Assembly: GCA_004296775.1 (NCBI GenBank)
Contig: RHGE01000013.1
Location: 33,891 to 97,890, forward strand
Origin: Marinilabiliaceae bacterium JC017
Lineage (GTDB): Bacteria; Bacteroidota; Bacteroidia; Bacteroidales; Marinilabiliaceae
DNA: 64,000 bases
Reading direction: 5' to 3'
A model generated the notes under the pieces. The model worked only from the letters and a program-made list of their open reading frames with translations. It had not been told where the DNA came from and made no database searches. The position numbers and the translations under genes were made by a program. Shown here piece after piece: positions 63,266-64,000 of this stretch (positions are counted from its first letter, which is position 1; each line of letters starts with the position of its first letter).

Positions 63266-63273
63266 CAAAGATA
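63266..63273 (-). promoter_or_regulatory. Bacteroidota -7 box (TATCTTTG) for the glycosyltransferase gene
   Basis: A perfect TAnnTTTG on the minus strand, 23 bp before the ATG at 63243. Confidence 0.5.
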
Positions 63274-63540
63274 GTATTCTTGAATGAAGTATAAATTCAA
63301 CCTTCCTTAATTTAGGTTAATGCAGGATACATAGATACCTTTTTTAGGTTTGCTAAAAGTAAGGGAGGGGAATAGTCTGATTGTTCAATATGGCGGGATG
63401 TTAATTTTGTATTTATTTTGCTGTGTTTAGTATGTTTTTCAGGGAATCAAAAATTATTCTATCACTCCAACAGCCGATTACCCCTTCTGGTGCATATTTC
63501 TTACGATAAACATTAGGAAACCCCAAAAATAGTCCGTTCT

Positions 63541-63570
63541 TTTGCACCCGCTTTTCAAGGGAAGGGCACT
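63541..63570 (+). repeat. rRNA-promoter-like start region, copy 1
   Basis: TTTTGCACCCGCTTTTC (about 63540) resembles the start region TTTGCAGCCGCTTCT of the putative rRNA promoter at 63872. Its upstream TTCTTTTG misses the A of TAnnTTTG, so it would be a weak or dead promoter. Confidence 0.45.
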
Positions 63571-63701
63571 ACGCAAGGAGCGAAGAAATGACGTATTGAA
63601 GCACCTTTTAAGAATGATATTCAGGGGGTAAGGAAGCTTACGAAATAACTCTGAATATTTAATTTCAAAAAGGTTTGGATAAACGAAAATAAAGCGCTTA
63701 T

Positions 63702-63730
63702 TTTGCAGCCGCTTTTCGAACGAGAAAGCA
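63702..63730 (+). repeat. rRNA-promoter-like start region, copy 2
   Basis: TTTTGCAGCCGCTTTTC at 63701 repeats the start region at a spacing of 161 bp from copy 1 and 170 bp to copy 3. Downstream DNA also shares loose similarity with copy 1 (CGCA...GCGAAG...GA). Confidence 0.5.
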
Positions 63731-63842
63731 GGCGCAGCAAGGGATTGCGAAGTCAAAGAAGACATGTTGAGAATCACTTTTTTGGAGGGTGTAGGTTGCG
63801 ATTTCAGAATGCAACTGACACTGAAAAAAACTTCAAAAAAGA

Positions 63843-63875
63843 TTAGGATTTAGACTAAAAATTTGTTTATCTTTG
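63843..63875 (+). promoter_or_regulatory. Probable rRNA operon promoter (TTAG-N21-TATCTTTG)
   Basis: A perfect -7 box TATCTTTG (63868-63875) with a TTAG candidate at 21 nt, followed by the CAGCCGCTTCT start region. The leader contains GTTCTTTGAAG (about 63940-63950), the box A-like signal near Bacteroidota 16S genes. Confidence 0.6.
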
Positions 63876-64000
63876 CAGCCGCTTCTAATGAGAGGCACTT
63901 TTAAAAAGCATTCATTTATTGAATACGATATAGAACAACGTTCTTTGAAGAAATTGGAAATGTACCTATAAACACGAGGTAAGAGTAAATCATCGAGTCA
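63876..64000 (+). other. Probable 5' leader of a 16S rRNA gene (gene itself outside the window)
   Basis: The sequence GTTCTTTGAAGAAATTGG and the following AT-rich bases look like the leader that precedes 16S rRNA in this phylum. A small ATTCA/TGAAT hairpin lies at 63910-63924. No mature 16S start is reached before 64000. Confidence 0.5.

Noticed and set aside
63478..63777. 99-codon minus-strand frame near the window end
   Set aside because: Overlaps the duplicated rRNA-promoter segments and has no domain.

Overview
The window is a chromosomal segment of a Bacteroidota bacterium, most likely of the Bacteroidales/Marinilabiliales side; the sequence alone does not fix a genus. The evidence is a secreted protein with a type IX secretion (Por) C-terminal domain, many promoters with the Bacteroidota -7 box TAnnTTTG, few Shine-Dalgarno sites, a glycine-lipid acyltransferase pair (GlsA/GlsB type), and the CoaX - outer-membrane protein - TPR - LptC - CNNM - PpiD cluster found in this phylum. 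No prophage, CRISPR array, tRNA gene or intact insertion sequence was seen. The content is mostly housekeeping, with structured repeats between genes.

Layout. 1-1080: 5' part of a PIF1-like helicase, cut by the window edge. 1.5-3.6 kb: a 54-residue small protein and a T9SS-exported surface protein. 3.8-12 kb: tadA, aspS, an acyltransferase, an AhpD-like protein, miaB, a tandem universal stress protein and a SPOR protein, with repeat-rich gaps at 7.4-8.5 and 12.0-13.0 kb. 13-14.9 kb: a large PurF-like amidophosphoribosyltransferase. 14.9-17.1 kb: repeats, then an orphan lipoprotein and an orphan membrane protein. 17.2-21.8 kb, minus strand: serine hydrolase, a flavoprotein of the lipoamide dehydrogenase fold without its redox cysteines, and glsB/glsA.

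22.1-38.1 kb is the complete division and cell-wall (dcw) cluster in one direction: mraZ, rsmH, ftsL, ftsI, murE, mraY, murD, ftsW, murG, murC, ftsQ, ftsA, ftsZ, followed by a yqeY-type gene. Four TGG repeats at 10-bp spacing upstream of mraZ look like its autoregulatory operator. MurE carries the DNPR motif of meso-diaminopimelate-adding enzymes. 38.6-46.2 kb is a minus-strand envelope operon (coaX to ppiD), with a divergent response regulator at its head.

47.5-63.3 kb: mfd, a CAP-domain secreted protein, fbp, an aspartate kinase, a TlpA-like thioredoxin, a protein of unknown function, pncB with a small lipoprotein, pyrC and a polyprenol-phosphate mannosyltransferase-like enzyme. The window ends (63.5-64.0 kb) in what looks like the promoter and leader of an rRNA operon; the 16S gene would start just beyond it. 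Three copies of the promoter/start region lie in tandem there.

The most unusual material is non-coding: a 41-bp tandem repeat with exact period (57069-57232), a 230-bp MITE-like element with perfect 22-bp inverted ends plus a decayed relative, a very GC-rich long hairpin (about 60545-60690), a perfect 20-bp palindrome in a degenerate repeat field (about 15.05-15.24 kb), and a terminator-like hairpin placed directly before the start codon of the cysteine-less flavoprotein. No clearly new protein system was recognised.
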